A stretch of DNA of 64,000 nt from Limanda limanda (GCF_963576545.1 NC_083651.1:17159580-17223579), one strand, 5' to 3'; shown: positions 46,001 to 56,553, counted from the stretch's first letter. Program-made: numbers and translations. The notes: generated by a model not told the origin, from the sequence alone.

Positions 46001-49000
46001 TGGGAACAGTGTGTCACATGAAAAGCAGAACAGTGGTAGTCCTTGTGCTTTTTTCTTTTTTCGCCTCGAAAATGATCTCTGGCACAATGTGACTGTTCAT
46101 ACTGTCTCAGTACAGCTCAAATCAATATTTCTAAATTTATCCTTATCTCTCTAATTACATTTTGTAGTTCAACCGCACCCAGAATCGCAGATAATAGACT
46201 CAATGAATAATATGCATTGTTATATATGCAACTTAACCTGCTACTCTATCCTAAATCAGCTACATAGATCAGACTGTAACAGTGGATTAATTCAATTCCT
46301 AATAGTGTTTATCAACGCTTTGCTGTTAAAGTTTTATGAGAATAATTTTCTATTAAATTATAAAATCAAACGACATTGCCACTCAGTACATTGTATACCT
46401 CCACCAAGGTCCAACAGTCCCCTCATGAAATGAATGAAATAAATTAATTAGTTCCGTGAGTTATTATCAGAGCAAGCAATGAAAATGTTGAAACACTCCC
46501 CATCTCTCAATGTTAAAGAAAATGAAAAAAGATTCCTGGATCCGCTCCAAATTGGTTCTGTGACTGTCCTGATCCTTTCTTCAAAAAATATAAAAAATAA
46601 ATAAAAGATATGATTTAATATTGTATGTTGTTGTGTCTGTGTTGTACAGGAACCAAGGCATCTCCAGTTCATTGCCGACTTCAGCGACTGCGACGTCTAC
46701 AGCGTCCCGTCTGCCAAAAAACTGCACGGAGCGCCCACAGATTACGGCTTCTGCGTCAAGGTACCATCACTTTTCTGGACATGGTAAACGTGCACTGGAG
46801 GAGCAGAGGTATTGATTTCCAGCATGTTGAGCTCCATTAGTTTTTAATGTTACGTCTCTCCCTCTCTGCAGTCCACAAAGTGTTGCTCAGCGCGGGACCT
46901 GAAGCTGTTCTGTGCCGATGATGAGCCGACCAGGACCTGCTGGATCACGGCCTTGCGCTTGTTAAAGGTCGGCTTGCTCATCTCAAACTCCAGGCCCATG
47001 TCTGAGAGGAGGAATGTCGAGTCAATGCTGGAGTCAGATTTAGCTTTGGGAGGAGGTCAAGGAAAGATATTGAGTGATGCAGGATTAGCAGCCCCTCTCT
47101 TGATAGCAGCAGCATGTTGTCTGGATGTCTGCTCGAAACCGGTTAAAGCATTAGACGCTCTCCTTCAAATCTATAAATAACCGACAGTAAAGCACAGCAG
47201 ACTGATATACTTGTATCTGTCCATTTTATCACTCTTCTACAGGTTGAGTGAAAGTGTTTGTAAAGTTATAATTTAAGTATGACCTGTTTCTATTTCAGTA
47301 TGGGATGCAGCTGTACCAAAACTTCATTCAGCCACACCAGAAACAAAAAGCCTCCCCGATGGTAAGTGAAGCTCAGATTATTATCACACTGTCCTGGGAT
47401 TCTGTTGGAAATAATAATAGATGTATATTTAAAGCTGCTTTTATCAGTATTCGTACACATTCACAATGAATTAAATGACAATGTGAAACCAGTTGATTGT
47501 AGTGACGAATCTGCATTAACCTGAAATGTTGCAGTTCCTGTTAGCTGTATGAGACCTTTTGATTTTCCAAGTGAAGCCAAAATGTCCTTTGTAGGAACGC
47601 CGCCATGTCCAGTAGATGGAGTTTAGAGTTAAAGTCCCACTGATATAAGCGCTCGAGTCAGTCATTTTTGCTATAAAATCAAATAGCTAATTCAAACCAA
47701 ACTTAGAGGAGCATCTGAACATACAGTATGATGTGAACAAAAATAATTCTGCCGTTACTTTATATTTTGTTACATGTCACATCTGCCAACATGGAGGAGG
47801 CAGGACCTGAGTCTCACCTTCTGAGAGCAGCCATGTCCTGTGTCTTTATGTGCAGTCTGTAATAATACATGCTCAGCACTTATTCTAAAGTGTGAATCTC
47901 ACGCTGAGGGTCATCGAAGGAACATGAATGGAACATGTGTTAAAAAAAAAATCAGCTGGGCCTAACACTTGCCAACACATACAGTAGCAGTGTAGCACTG
48001 TGGTGATATAATGCGTAGGACAAATATGGCACCTTCAGTGTGCTAATGCAGGTTTCTCTTCCCAGAAAATAGCCTTAGACTCATCTGGGAGTCATTTTGT
48101 GGCAGCGAACACAATCTATTAATGGCTTTTGGACATGCTCATGAACCCTCTCCTTTCTAAAAATACACGGCGATCAGCTGCTCTCAGATTTAACAACTCA
48201 TCACCTCTCCTCCGCTGTTAGAGGTTCATGTGTGTCCAGCAGCCTTCGCCAAGAAGATTATAGAAAAAGATCGAGGAGTGCACGAGTGTGCCAAACGCCG
48301 GGTCAGGCTGGTGAATCTGCTGTAGGTTACATGACCGTTTTAGCCGTTGGTGCCAAAATGAGAATACAGCTTCATGTGTTCACACTGGAAAGTAAATAAC
48401 AGCCATAGTTGTACACAACGTTACTGTAAGTCAAACTTTGATAAGGGGTGATAAGTATCTTTGAGTAGATAAGAGTAACTGGAACGCTGCTGTCCTCGAG
48501 GTAAACACTGCTCACTTTGTTTTTGCCCCTTGTGAGCGTTGTAGCTGGTAGAGGAATGAACGTGGCAACTGTGAAGCTCCTCGTTAATCCTGATAAGAGG
48601 AGTTTCCTTCTGTGTGTGCAGCTGTTTAGAGCCATTCGCTTGATGGCCGCTTAAATGGGTAAAATGTGTCCATGTGTCCTTCTCCTCACGGCCTCTCTTA
48701 TCCTCCTTACACTGGGTTTTCTGTCTGGAATCATCTAGAAATGATGACGCCACTAGATGGCAACCCAATACCACAAGAAGTCAATCCTCTGGGTTAATAA
48801 AATAACACAGTATCTGTATTTCCAGCTTTTCCATGAAAAATAAAGCAAAAAGTGAGATCTCTTTTACGACTTTTATTCCAAAATAACAGCATATGAACTG
48901 TGTCTTTTTTTAGAGAAGCATCTCTGAGAGCTCTCTGGTGGCCATGGATTTTTCCGGCCAGAAGAGCCGCGTCATCGAGAACCCGTCTGAGGCGATGTCT

Positions 49001-50976
49001 GTGGCTGTAGCGGAAGGTCTGTCATGGAGGGTAAGTCAGAGTTCGTCAGATTCATTAGTGATGATGTGTTGTTCTGCAATAATGACATTACTGTTTCATC
49101 ATCCAGTAGAAACATGTACCAATAACTGGCAATGTCTAAATTAAATGTTGCTTAAAAAGAACAAGGATCGAGGATCAAATTCCTCTAATGAAGTTATGTG
49201 CTCTTAAAATGTACAAGCTAATTAAATATAGTAATGTCCAGTGTAACAAGAGTTATATAAATCTTGCATAATGTTTTCTTAACTGAATTTGACTGTGTAA
49301 CTTCTTTGTGCCTCAGAGGAAAAGCTGTCACCGTCTGAGCGGTCATGGGAGCCCTTCCACATCACTGAGTTCAATGTACACCATAGGTTGGTGCGATACA
49401 TTTTTACTATTCAGATTTTCTGTATGCTGAGCGCATGACACAGATCATTTGTAACATACATGTTGTCTGTCTGTGTGCTTCAGCGCTGCACATGGCTCAG
49501 ACGTGGTTCCACAGCAAACTGTCGAGAGAGGAGGCTCAGCGGCTGATCACTCAACAGGGCCTGGTGGATGGGTAAGCAGCTACAGTATGAACACTACACT
49601 TCACTCATTGACTTGCAAACTTCTGCACGCTTTGGTTGTGCTATTATTAAAGGCTCCTTCCATATTAAATACTATTTAATCACATTTGAATTATGTGCAC
49701 AAATCATGCGTTTCTGATATCTTTTAAGAGACCATAATAGACATTAGAGTGTATTACGTAGTTATGGTATTGGATTTTCTCAGTTTCTGCCAATGTCATG
49801 GTTAAGGTTTAATTTCTTTTATTTTACTCTACTTTCAGCATTGATTTGATTTTCTCGATTCCCACTCATGAGCAGTCGCTGGTGGCAGTGGCCCACCCAC
49901 TGTTGATGCACTTTTAAAAATACATATAATGTAATGAAAAAGAGAAGTCCAAAATGGTTGACTCTACACTAGGTGGCGTTATGAGCCTTGTCCAATCCAT
50001 ATATACACTAATAATATTGTATAGATTAGATAATAGATGTGATAATAAAACCAACATTAAGTCATATAATTCAGTTTACGTTCAATAAGCCCATCCAATA
50101 AGCAACAACAAGGGGGATAAAGCAAAACACTTTAGTGCTCTGTAATAAATTACTTTAGGAGATCTTTTATGTTCTGTGTTGTACATTATGTCACATTACA
50201 AAAATGTCACTTCCTTCATGTTTATATTTATTGTTCTTTGTATTTTAGAAAATCTTACAATGGGGCCTGTACAGAAGTGTATCACATTCACTTGAGACAA
50301 ATAAATTAAGAGAAACTTTCATTAGGCCTGTACTTTAAGAGCGTTGAAGCAAACATGTCTTGTCTGTGTAGGTTGATAGTTTTATTTTGGTTCGACAGTT
50401 GGGAGATACTTGTCTTTAAGTGAAATAGATGCCATTGTTATTAGTTTGTCAGCTAAGTGCAGGCACATCCAGACTTTTGGATTGTTCAGAGAGAAAGTCC
50501 AAGGATTTTGGGGCATCTAGTTTAAAAACTGAGCAAGTTCTTTCCACCAAGTGGATGGGATACGTCTTTGTACGAAGCTATAAAAGAATTGGAACAACAG
50601 TCAAGACTTCTGTTTGTTTTCAGAGTGTTTCTTCTGAGGGACAGCCAAAGCAACCCCAAGACGTTTGTACTGTCACTGTGCCACATGCAGAAAGTCAAAC
50701 ACTTTCAGATCTTACCTGTGAGTACAATCCACTGTTTGGAAATACTGCATCACCTAAAGATTTCAGCCTCAACTTGCACATCACGTTTCTCCTGCGTGTG
50801 CTTCCTTTGTGTGTGTGATGTGCATGTAGGTGGACGATGAAGGCGATTTATTCTACAGCCTGGACGATGGTCACACACAATTCACAGACTTGATCCAGTT
50901 GGTGGAGTTTTATCAGCTGAACCGCGGCGTGCTGCCCTGCAAGCTCAAGCACCACTGTGCCCGGATCGCCCTGTGA
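30896..50976 (+). CDS. grb14: Growth factor receptor-bound protein 14, spliced CDS (14 exons)
   Basis: The spliced CDS joins 30896-31083, 32430-32559, 42970-43126, 44776-44897, 45033-45107, 45282-45419, 46650-46760, 46872-46967, 47299-47361, 48914-49030, 49317-49386, 49484-49571, 50624-50717 and 50830-50976. It totals 1596 nt (531 residues; human about 540), and every junction is GT-AG and in phase. Domain order: proline-containing N-terminus with PNPFPEL (residues 1-106), Ras-associating domain (107 to about 193), PH domain (about 235-343), BPS region (about 361-410; [20 protein letters not shown]) and SH2 domain (about 430-524) with the phosphotyrosine-binding FLLRDS Arg at 457. GRB14 is a cytosolic adaptor that binds activated insulin receptor, its BPS acting as a pseudosubstrate inhibitor. 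GRB10 is excluded by [26 protein letters not shown] and the C-terminus [20 protein letters not shown]. The gene follows cobll1 as in human. Confidence 0.95.
31084..32429 (+). other. grb14: grb14 intron 1
   Basis: 1346 bp. It contains the interspersed repeat at 31515-31768. The rest holds no recognised feature. Confidence 0.8.
31515..31768 (+). repeat. Interspersed teleost repeat (TAAATGGTCTGTA type)
   Basis: Diagnostic blocks are AAATGGTAAATGGTCTGTAT, CACTCAAAGCGCTTTACAGT, GGGGTTCAGTGTCTTTCTCA and GGGATCGAATCCCAG. I recognise the family as very common in teleosts. The last block resembles a tRNA-type B box, but the class is uncertain. Confidence 0.75.
32430..32559 (+). CDS. grb14: grb14 coding exon 2
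   Basis: The acceptor is GTCCTTCAG|G and the donor ACTCAG|GTGAGT in phase 0. It encodes [20 protein letters not shown], with the PNPFPEL proline motif conserved among GRB7/10/14 proteins just before the RA domain. The segment before the donor (TKSSATQ) corresponds to the basic human ending KANSRKKQ. Confidence 0.93.
33833..33847 (+). promoter_or_regulatory. CTCF-like core motif
   Basis: GCACCAGGGGGCAAC matches the CTCF core (CCASYAGRKGGCR) at nearly every position. It is a single motif in an intron, without binding data. Confidence 0.35.
34113..34540. mobile_element. hAT non-autonomous element
   Basis: Inverted ends CAGGGGTGTCCAAACT and AGTTTGGACACCCCTG are perfect over 16 bp, and the 8-bp duplication ATGTAGAG (34105-34112 and 34541-34548) is perfect too. 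GGGCCACAT and GCGGGCCGCAGATGGACCGC blocks near the ends are typical of vertebrate hAT MITEs. It is 428 bp with no coding capacity. Confidence 0.93.
34283..34445. repeat. Short interspersed repeat nested in the hAT element
   Basis: ACATTTAGCTGACGCTTTTA and TCCAAAGCTACTTATAATAA form the core of a short repeat I recognise as widespread in fish genomes. Its ends within the hAT element are not sharp. Confidence 0.6.
34688..34717. repeat. (TG)n microsatellite
   Basis: TG units with one TTTG interruption. Confidence 0.9.
34871..34920. repeat. (CA)n microsatellite, imperfect
   Basis: CA units interrupted by CGCACATACT and ATA. Confidence 0.9.
35579..35925. mobile_element. TTAA-bounded MITE
   Basis: The left end TTAAAGGTGCAATGTGTACG and the right end, whose reverse complement is TTAAAGGCTCAGTGTGTAAG, form diverged inverted repeats. 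GGCAGAAATTG, ACAGTAGCCCAGACTGGAC and CACCACTAGATGTCACTAAA are internal blocks of a MITE I recognise from percomorph fish. An AT-rich stretch (35707-35765) replaces part of the normal interior. TTAA at both ends suggests a piggyBac-like origin. Confidence 0.8.
36763..37008 (+). repeat. Dispersed teleost repeat, middle and 3' parts
   Basis: GAGGGATTTCCACAAAACCT, AACCCATTAGAACTTATTCA and AATGTTGGGCCTTGGTGGAC follow the family order. Confidence 0.7.
37998..38133 (-). repeat. Interspersed teleost repeat, inverted relative to the 31515 copy
   Basis: TTAGGCAAGACACTGAACCC is the reverse complement of the GGGTTCAGTGTCTT block of the 31515 repeat, and GATGCACTATATGAATGTGC corresponds to its head. The copy is moderately diverged. 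Confidence 0.65.
38384..38440. repeat. (TC)n simple repeat
   Basis: TC units with CGC and TGTC interruptions inside grb14 intron 2. Confidence 0.85.
41437..41496. repeat. (TG)n plus (TATG)n microsatellite
   Basis: A short TG run followed by about eleven TATG units. Confidence 0.93.
42236..42303. repeat. (CT)n simple repeat
   Basis: CT units with CGCT and TTTCT interruptions about 670 bp before grb14 exon 3. Confidence 0.88.
42970..43126 (+). CDS. grb14: grb14 coding exon 3 (RA domain)
   Basis: The acceptor is GTTGCAG|G and the donor GGAATAG|GTAAGA in phase 1. It encodes [20 protein letters not shown] and then [20 protein letters not shown], the Ras-associating domain, near identical to mammalian GRB14 in this part. 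Confidence 0.96.
43127..44775 (+). other. grb14: grb14 intron 3
   Basis: 1649 bp, AT-rich. It contains the repeat fragment at 43247-43370 and nothing else recognised. Confidence 0.75.
43247..43370 (+). repeat. Dispersed teleost repeat fragment
   Basis: CTGGATCTAGTGAATTTCAA, ATGTGGTTTCATAATGGGAC and TGTTTGGCCTTTCTAGATGT follow the 3' part of the family. Confidence 0.65.
44776..44897 (+). CDS. grb14: grb14 coding exon 4 (RA domain end)
   Basis: The acceptor is TTACTAG|A and the donor CCTCTG|GTGAGT in phase 0. It encodes [19 protein letters not shown] and [14 protein letters not shown]. Human GRB14 has RTIEDHELVIEVLSNWG here, while GRB10 has RCLEDHELVVQVES. Confidence 0.96.
45033..45107 (+). 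CDS. grb14: grb14 coding exon 5
   Basis: The acceptor is ATTGGTAG|G and the donor ATACAG|GTATCA, phase 0 both sides. It encodes [20 protein letters not shown] plus SQLIQ, the linker between RA and PH domains; ETNG is the GRB14-type residue pattern. Confidence 0.95.
45222..45241. repeat. (AC)n microsatellite
   Basis: Ten AC units in intron 5 of grb14, 40 bp before the next exon's branch and acceptor region. Confidence 0.85.
45282..45419 (+). CDS. grb14: grb14 coding exon 6 (PH domain start)
   Basis: The acceptor is CAACGCAG|A and the donor TCCAAG|GTCAGT. It encodes [20 protein letters not shown] followed by [20 protein letters not shown], the first strands of the PH domain. Confidence 0.96.
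45420..46649 (+). other. grb14: grb14 intron 6
   Basis: 1230 bp. It contains the minus-oriented repeat fragment at 46397-46560 and a telomere-like AACCCTAACCCT of two units near 45517. No exon. Confidence 0.75.
46397..46560 (-). repeat. Dispersed teleost repeat fragment, minus orientation
   Basis: ACCTCCACCAAGGTCCAACA and GATTCCTGGATCCGCTCC are reverse complements of the family blocks TGTTGGGCCTTGGTGGAGG and GGAGCGGATCCAGGAA. Confidence 0.6.
46650..46760 (+). CDS. grb14: grb14 coding exon 7 (PH domain)
   Basis: The acceptor is TTGTACAG|G and the donor GTCAAG|GTACCA. It encodes [20 protein letters not shown] and [15 protein letters not shown], the middle of the PH domain. Confidence 0.95.
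46872..46967 (+). CDS. grb14: grb14 coding exon 8 (PH domain end)
   Basis: The acceptor is CTCTGCAG|T and the donor TTAAAG|GTCGGC. It encodes [20 protein letters not shown], then ALRLLK, the C-terminal helix of the PH domain. The donor +4 to +6 bases are less than ideal. Confidence 0.94.
47299..47361 (+). CDS. grb14: grb14 coding exon 9
   Basis: The acceptor is ATTTCAG|T and the donor CCGATG|GTAAGT. It encodes the 21-residue linker [21 protein letters not shown] that leads into the BPS region. It is shorter than the human equivalent. Confidence 0.94.
47362..48913 (+). other. grb14: grb14 intron 9
   Basis: 1552 bp. A CTCF-like core, GCCACTAGATGGCAA, lies at 48749-48763. Otherwise nothing recognised; minus-strand ORFs at 48372-48774 lack family signatures. 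Confidence 0.7.
48914..49030 (+). CDS. grb14: grb14 coding exon 10 (BPS region)
   Basis: The acceptor is TTTTTTAG|A and the donor TGGAGG|GTAAGT. It encodes [20 protein letters not shown] and [19 protein letters not shown], the BPS (between PH and SH2) segment that inhibits the insulin receptor kinase in mammals. Conservation is very high. Confidence 0.96.
49317..49386 (+). CDS. grb14: grb14 coding exon 11
   Basis: The acceptor is GCCTCAG|A and the donor CCATAG|GTTGGT in phase 1. It encodes [20 protein letters not shown] and YTI, the Ser-rich linker before the SH2 domain. Confidence 0.93.
49484..49571 (+). CDS. grb14: grb14 coding exon 12 (SH2 start)
   Basis: The acceptor is GCTTCAG|C and the donor GATGG|GTAAGC in phase 2. 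It encodes [20 protein letters not shown] followed by VDG, the first SH2 strand and helix. Confidence 0.96.
49572..50623 (+). other. grb14: grb14 intron 12
   Basis: 1052 bp of AT-rich sequence. CACTAGGTGGCG near 49967 resembles a CTCF core. No exon or mobile element. Confidence 0.7.
50624..50717 (+). CDS. grb14: grb14 coding exon 13 (SH2 core)
   Basis: The acceptor is TTTTCAG|A and the donor TTACCT|GTGAGT in phase 0. It encodes [20 protein letters not shown], carrying the FLVRES-equivalent FLLRDS with its phosphotyrosine-binding Arg, then [11 protein letters not shown]. Confidence 0.96.
50830..50976 (+). CDS. grb14: grb14 terminal coding exon 14 (SH2 end)
   Basis: The acceptor is GCATGTAG|G. 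It encodes [40 protein letters not shown] and ends HHCARIAL with TGA at 50974-50976. The C-terminus is essentially that of mammalian GRB14. Confidence 0.97.
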   Translation: MDDEGDLFYSLDDGHTQFTDLIQLVEFYQLNRGVLPCKLKHHCARIAL

Positions 50977-52110
50977 ACGAGGGAAACAGGAGACCTCCCC
51001 TCGAGGGCCCACGTGCACCTTTTTAAACTCCAGGGCTTTTCTGCACAGACACTCCCAGCGCCCTTGTGCCTTGAAACCGAAAGATACAGTCCAATCAATA
51101 ACCTAACAGCCATGGTAACTGAAACCACTGTTTTTCATCAGTCACACTCTGGTACATGGTCTGTCTTGTTTTTCCTTTTGCAGAAAAAGCTGAATTTGAT
51201 AATCGACTGTGTAATAATGACTCTTCGGCCCTGTAGTGTCTCCATCATGTGTGGGGACTTATCATCCTGCACAATGTAAAGCAGCAACATCATGCCAGCA
51301 GTGAAAGATAGTGTAGCTGGAAAATATAATGTCGACTGCAGTGTGTATAGTGTAATTATATACCGGTCAGTTACAGTCTGTCAAAGCTAATGAAGGTTGA
51401 ATCCCAACAGAGGACTACAAGAATTGTTTATATGTGACCATTTTGTGCTGGGAATTGTAGTCCACAACACCTTCGCCTTGTTAAATCTGAGTAAAACTAA
51501 GCTATCGTTGCATGTCACTGCATCGCTCTGATTATTCAGGTATTTGTTTTTTTGTAAGAAAATGATTGTTTTCTAGTTGAGAGATAAAATGACGACGTCT
51601 CAGGAAGAGTCACTCTGTGTGCAGGACTGAGGGAGAGAGAGACGGAGGTGAAGTACAGGCGGAGAGGCGGCACACAACCTCACCTCTTTGATTTTAAACG
51701 TATGTGATTCAATGAAATGTTTATCGCGTGAAGTTAGTCGTGAGCTCCCTGTGGAGTGACATCTTTCACCAATTTTAGACATAAAGCCATCAAGATGAAA
51801 ATCAGAAATTTTACTGTATGACTGATTTTTGACCGTATCTGGATTCAGTGTATATTGAAATTAAGCTTTTATATTTTCCAAAGATGAAGGTACTAAGATT
51901 GCAGAACCTGGGTAGGTCGTACTGTGATGTTAACTCCACTGATGTGGGTATCCAGCGTCAGACTGTGTTTTGTTTTTGAAAAGCCATGGACATGATCGAC
52001 ATCACCATGTTGTGCTTGTTGTTCCTTTTCTGTTTTTGGCAACGGTGCATTGAACAATGAATGTCATGGACTGCATAGTTCAAATATAAAAAACACAGTC
52101 TGTTTGTAAT
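50977..52110 (+). other. grb14: grb14 3' UTR
   Basis: Non-coding sequence after the stop. No canonical AATAAA was found; the best candidate is an AATATAAAAAA cluster near 52084 followed by GTCTGTTTGTAATG and a TTGTTGTTTG stretch. An earlier end at an ATAAA near 51781 cannot be excluded. Confidence 0.45.
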
Positions 52111-54160
52111 GTATCATTGTTGTTTGATTTATTCTCACTTCTACCGTTGTAGCTATAGAATAGTTGTTAGGAAACAAATCTGTATTACACAACAGGAGAT
52201 TATATTAATGTTTAAAAAGTGCCAGTGATGTTCTTTCAGTGAGCAGCAGCATTAACCCTTAATCTCTATAACTTAAATAAGATCTGGTTCAGACTAAGAC
52301 AATAGATCACTAGGAAACCCTGCCTTTATTTAAAGTATAGAACAGTGTACATTATAGGTATTGTACAGTATATTTCTCAGTAAGTGGGGCACGCTCAATT
52401 ATCGTATAAATGAAATCTAGCAGAAAAATGAAACGTCCACCCATCAGCACACAGTGGGGTGCTTCTCTCCTAAGAGGGATTTTTATAGCGACTTCATATG
52501 TCGAGATTTCCTAATGGGAGCGAGCGCGTTGTTAAATGCAGTCGCACTATAGCGTTTGTACGGGACACGTTAGGCCCCGGGGTGTATGATTAACTGAAGG
52601 CTGTGTTTGCATTTATAGACTTTGTTCTCCATGGCACCATCACGTCGGTATTGTTCCTACAACCACTAGATGGTACTAGAAGCATTTTGCTTTTGCTCGT
52701 TCCAGGTTCCTGTTTGAAACCTTATCAGTTGTGTCTGGTGCAATTTAAAATTACATAATACATGTGAAGTGTGTCAAAGGTGCAAGTTGGGTTAATGTTA
52801 AATTAAGAAAAGTTCAAATTACTAAATGGATTGTGCAGCTAATACTCCATCGGTATTGATCATCTGATATTTTTGGAGGAAAGGATTATCTTAGAAGTTG
52901 ATGTGTAGGAATAGTAAAAGTGTATTTTTCCCTGTGTGTGCAAACTCAGATGAGTAAATGAATATTACAGGAGTAAGTAATGAATTTGAGGTAATCACAT
53001 TTTCAAGACCCTATTTTTTATTTATTTGCTATTTAAACATTTATTTTCTTCAATATGACTAACATACACAATTATGGCTCCTTGCACAACAGTAAACAAC
53101 ACAATGTCTCATCTCAAAGAGTCCGCGTTAAACAATCTTCTCTGTTGTGATACAAGCGCATTGCCCCCACACCTCCCCCCCCTGCTCGACTTCAATAGCA
53201 CATTTCAAAAAACCGCTCTCACATCCAGGGGAGATGTGCGCACACAGAGAAGTCTTAAATGCACCCCTGCTTCCGAGGTCTTGTGCTAAATGTTGTTTTG
53301 GATGTATTCCTGCCATTGATCGGAGTCTGGCTGCAGGGGGAGAGATGGCAGCTGGGAGAGACTGCGATGCCTTTAATGAATTCATCCAGCTCCATCCAGC
53401 CCAAACGGCCTGTGGATACAGCATCTCCTCCCAGTAAAAGAAAGCCTCGCTCTGCCGCTCTCTCTCTGCTCGGCCTCGGCCCTCGTGGACAACCAGCAAC
53501 TGTTTGCAACATTTCACACCACTCCACTGGATTCACTCCTGCCTGCACTCTTACTCTTATGACTTCAGGTTTTTGCGCTTGAGCGTTGTCAGCTTCACTT
53601 TGTTCTTGGATGCCCCTTATTGTTTAACTCTCCCTATAGTCGGTTCTCAGTTATCTGGATTCCACGTCTTTGGCCAATTACTGATTATCTTCAATGAAGT
53701 GAAGACCTTGCTGTTTGCTCTGCTCTTGATGCACAAAGGGGCTTTATATGGGGAGTCTCTGGGCCAATGAGGATGTGTTTCTTTAGGGTATGCACTTTAG
53801 TGAAGGTTTGAGGCTTAAACTATTTCTTTGCAAACGGCTCTACCATCACAAGTGTCTAAAGCCAAAAGCAGGTCCAGCATCTCGTACTGCTACGGACTGT
53901 GCCATGGAGCAGAGAGGCTCACAGGTCCATTAGAAATAAATTATCAAATACGTTCAAATAACGGCACTAAACATTTCTAATCTTTTTTTAAATTTTATAG
54001 TAAAAACGGAGTAATAGTTACCTTTAATGATTACTGGTCAAACTATTATCATGTCCTAATTGATTATAGATCAGAAGGAACAGGCACAGGAGATTAATCA
54101 ATCATCCCATCCCTTTCTCTATGTGCCCTGCATAACGGGAGGATAAAGAGGTCTAGTAGC
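52111..54160. other. Intergenic sequence 3' of grb14
   Basis: No gene recognised. A GC-richer patch at 53140-53580 gives overlapping 90-130-codon ORFs on both strands that lack domains or splice context. The rest is AT-rich. Confidence 0.6.
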
Positions 54161-54165
54161 ATATT

Positions 54166-54213
<48 letters not shown>
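54166..54213. repeat. (AT)n microsatellite
   Basis: About 22 TA units, able to form a cruciform. Confidence 0.93.
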
Positions 54214-54216
<3 letters not shown>

Positions 54217-54959
54217 ATTTAAACTACACCAGCGTACAGTGCGGCTTCCTTAACATCAAACTGGAAAATCTATAAATGGTAAATCAATATTTGCCCAGAA
54301 TATTTTTTAAGTACCTTGTTATTTAGTAAGAAAAAAAGTAGATTATTTGCAGCCCAGATGTATGATGTAATTTCTTTTCTATTTCTCTACATTTGACCTG
54401 TGTAAACATGAGGGCCTATTCATCCCAAATTCCCCCAAAACATAAGATGCCTTTCAACACATTATCTAAACATTTTTTTAATGATAAACAGATATAGGTA
54501 TATTATAAATATAAAATAATGTGATGCTTTAAAAAAGATTATATGAATTTGCACACCGTTTTAAATTCAAAATATTTTTCCGTCCTTCTGTTCAGCAACA
54601 TTTCCAGGGTTGGAAATCTCTAGGTCGAGTTAATTCTATGATTTAATACAGAATGTTAAAGGAAAGGCGTTGAGGTTTTAAAATGTATAAAGTTATATAC
54701 AACACCGGCAGATATAATGATACAGTTATTCTACAGCTACCGTACAATTAACGGCTTTTAAATGTTTTCACACTGCTTGAGATTTCCTGAGAATGCTGTC
54801 ATGTCTGCTCGGGTGTGAAGGAGGTTTTCTTAGTGCATCTTTCGGTGCATCTTTGTTAATGTATTATGTCTTAGATAATTGCCCAGACACGTCTTGCTCT
54901 ATAAGTCGCCTTTCTCTAACCTCTGATATATATATTTTTTCCTGGAGGTCTGGGAACCG

Positions 54960-55115
54960 GCGAACAGTAAGTGCCAAGCTTTGTTAATTACAAGGATCAC
55001 GCATGCACTCGTCAAATAATGGCTGTGGTTTTGCAATTTCAAGTTTTAATAATCAATTACTGGCTCTAATTCTCTGCGGAGTCACAGGATAGTCATTAAA
55101 TCTCAAAAGGCAAGC
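54960..55115. other. Candidate conserved non-coding element A
   Basis: Repeat-free sequence with homeodomain-like sites (GTTAATTACAAGG, AATAATCAATTACTGG, CTAATTC) and no ORF. This texture is common in vertebrate conserved non-coding elements near developmental genes. Conservation is not tested. Confidence 0.25.
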
Positions 55116-56530
55116 AATGGTGCTGTTTAGTTGTTTTTTTCTAAAGCCCTATTTTTTTCTAAATACATAAGGGACCAGGATCTGCTTTAATCCGGTGCAT
55201 TTTGTTGCCTTATTACAATGCAAAGCAGCTCAATTAGACCTGGACAGTGACGCCTGTGAAGCCACCGTTGGAGGCAGTGAGTGATGGATCCGTCATATCA
55301 GTGCTTATTCCTACAGGAGTTACAGTAACACTGCAGATCAGCTTGTTCCCTCACATGAGTTACTGCTTTTATTATGTCGAAGCGAGGCGTTCGGTGCAAA
55401 CTCGCATTAAGCCGACACATCTGTCTTTTGATGTTCAACCTGGAGCACCTCACTAACCGGCCTCTTTGATCGTAGCAAACAGGTAGATGTAGCTCGATCG
55501 AATCCAGCGTGTTCCCCTTTTTCTCTCTCTTTCCTATTCAGCAGGGTTCCTGTTATTGTATTTTCCTTCCACCTTCAGAGCTGAAACGTTGCAGAGGTTC
55601 TTCTTGACCTTGAGAAATTAACATGGGAGGACTGGCTCCGCTCTGAGGGAGCCCACCAGAGGCCACGTCCCTCTCTAATCCCCCTGCTGAAAGGCATACC
55701 TCCACTGCTCGGATGAAACGTCCCAGCAGGCCAAGTGTTTACACGATCGCAGACAATATGCTGACACAACACAAGACATAAAGAAGACCCATTTTATTCC
55801 GGGCATTTAATGTGGAAACACTATTTTCTTGAAACATATAGGTTGAGAGGGAACGACGAGTTTGGCCCTGTACCCTTGAACAAGCGTTGAATCTGGAGTG
55901 CAGGCCTCTGTGTGGCTGTATGCCCACGACCTGGACAACATGAAGGCACGCCTGCATGTTAAACCTGCTGCACTTATCCCGCAAACACGCCGAGTTTGGC
56001 AAACGGGCAGCGGCTCAGCGGGAAGACGCTCTCTCACTGGAAGGCAGACAGTGAGCTGCGGACAGCTCCTGGCGGGGATGGGCTGATGTTTCGGGTGATC
56101 AAAAAGATGGAGAAGAAAAGGAAAAAACGACAGGGGTAAAACCAGGAGGGGGTCTCGGGGAGGAAAACATTTTGGACTTTAAAGGTAGAAAGAGCATGAA
56201 TAGGAAAGTAAAGCTGAGATGTTTGACAGCGCAGCACTTGGAGGGAATGTTATTGTGCAATGTAAAAGTAGTAGACCCATACTCTCAGGCTCTCTCTCCT
56301 GTGTTCGCTATCATTCACACCTTAACATGTAGTTGTGCAAAGAAACTTTAAAACAACATGATATATTTCTTTGGGGCAATTTACTTCAAGGTTGCGGAGC
56401 AGATCTTCCGATGATACATTGTTTTCTAATTTTTGTTGCAAAATAGGTCAAAACGTTCACAGTGGCAACACACACAGATGCACGTGTGCGCATGTGCACA
56501 AGCACACGTATTGGATCAATTTAAATTCCG
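55116..56530. other. Intergenic sequence
   Basis: No gene or repeat recognised. Minus-strand ORFs at 55739-56037 overlap each other in different frames and are not supported. Confidence 0.55.
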
Positions 56531-56535
56531 TCTTA

Positions 56536-56553
56536 CCCCCCCCCCCCCCCCCC
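56536..56553. repeat. Poly-C homopolymer
   Basis: A run of about 18 C preceding CTCTC. Confidence 0.9.

Noticed and set aside
30896..50976. grb10 as identity of the second gene
   Set aside because: Diagnostic segments ([35 protein letters not shown]) match GRB14, and the neighbour is cobll1 rather than cobl.
53074..53582. Overlapping ORFs on both strands in a GC-richer patch
   Set aside because: No domain, mutually exclusive frames and no promoter or splice context. The patch may be conserved non-coding sequence, but I cannot tell.
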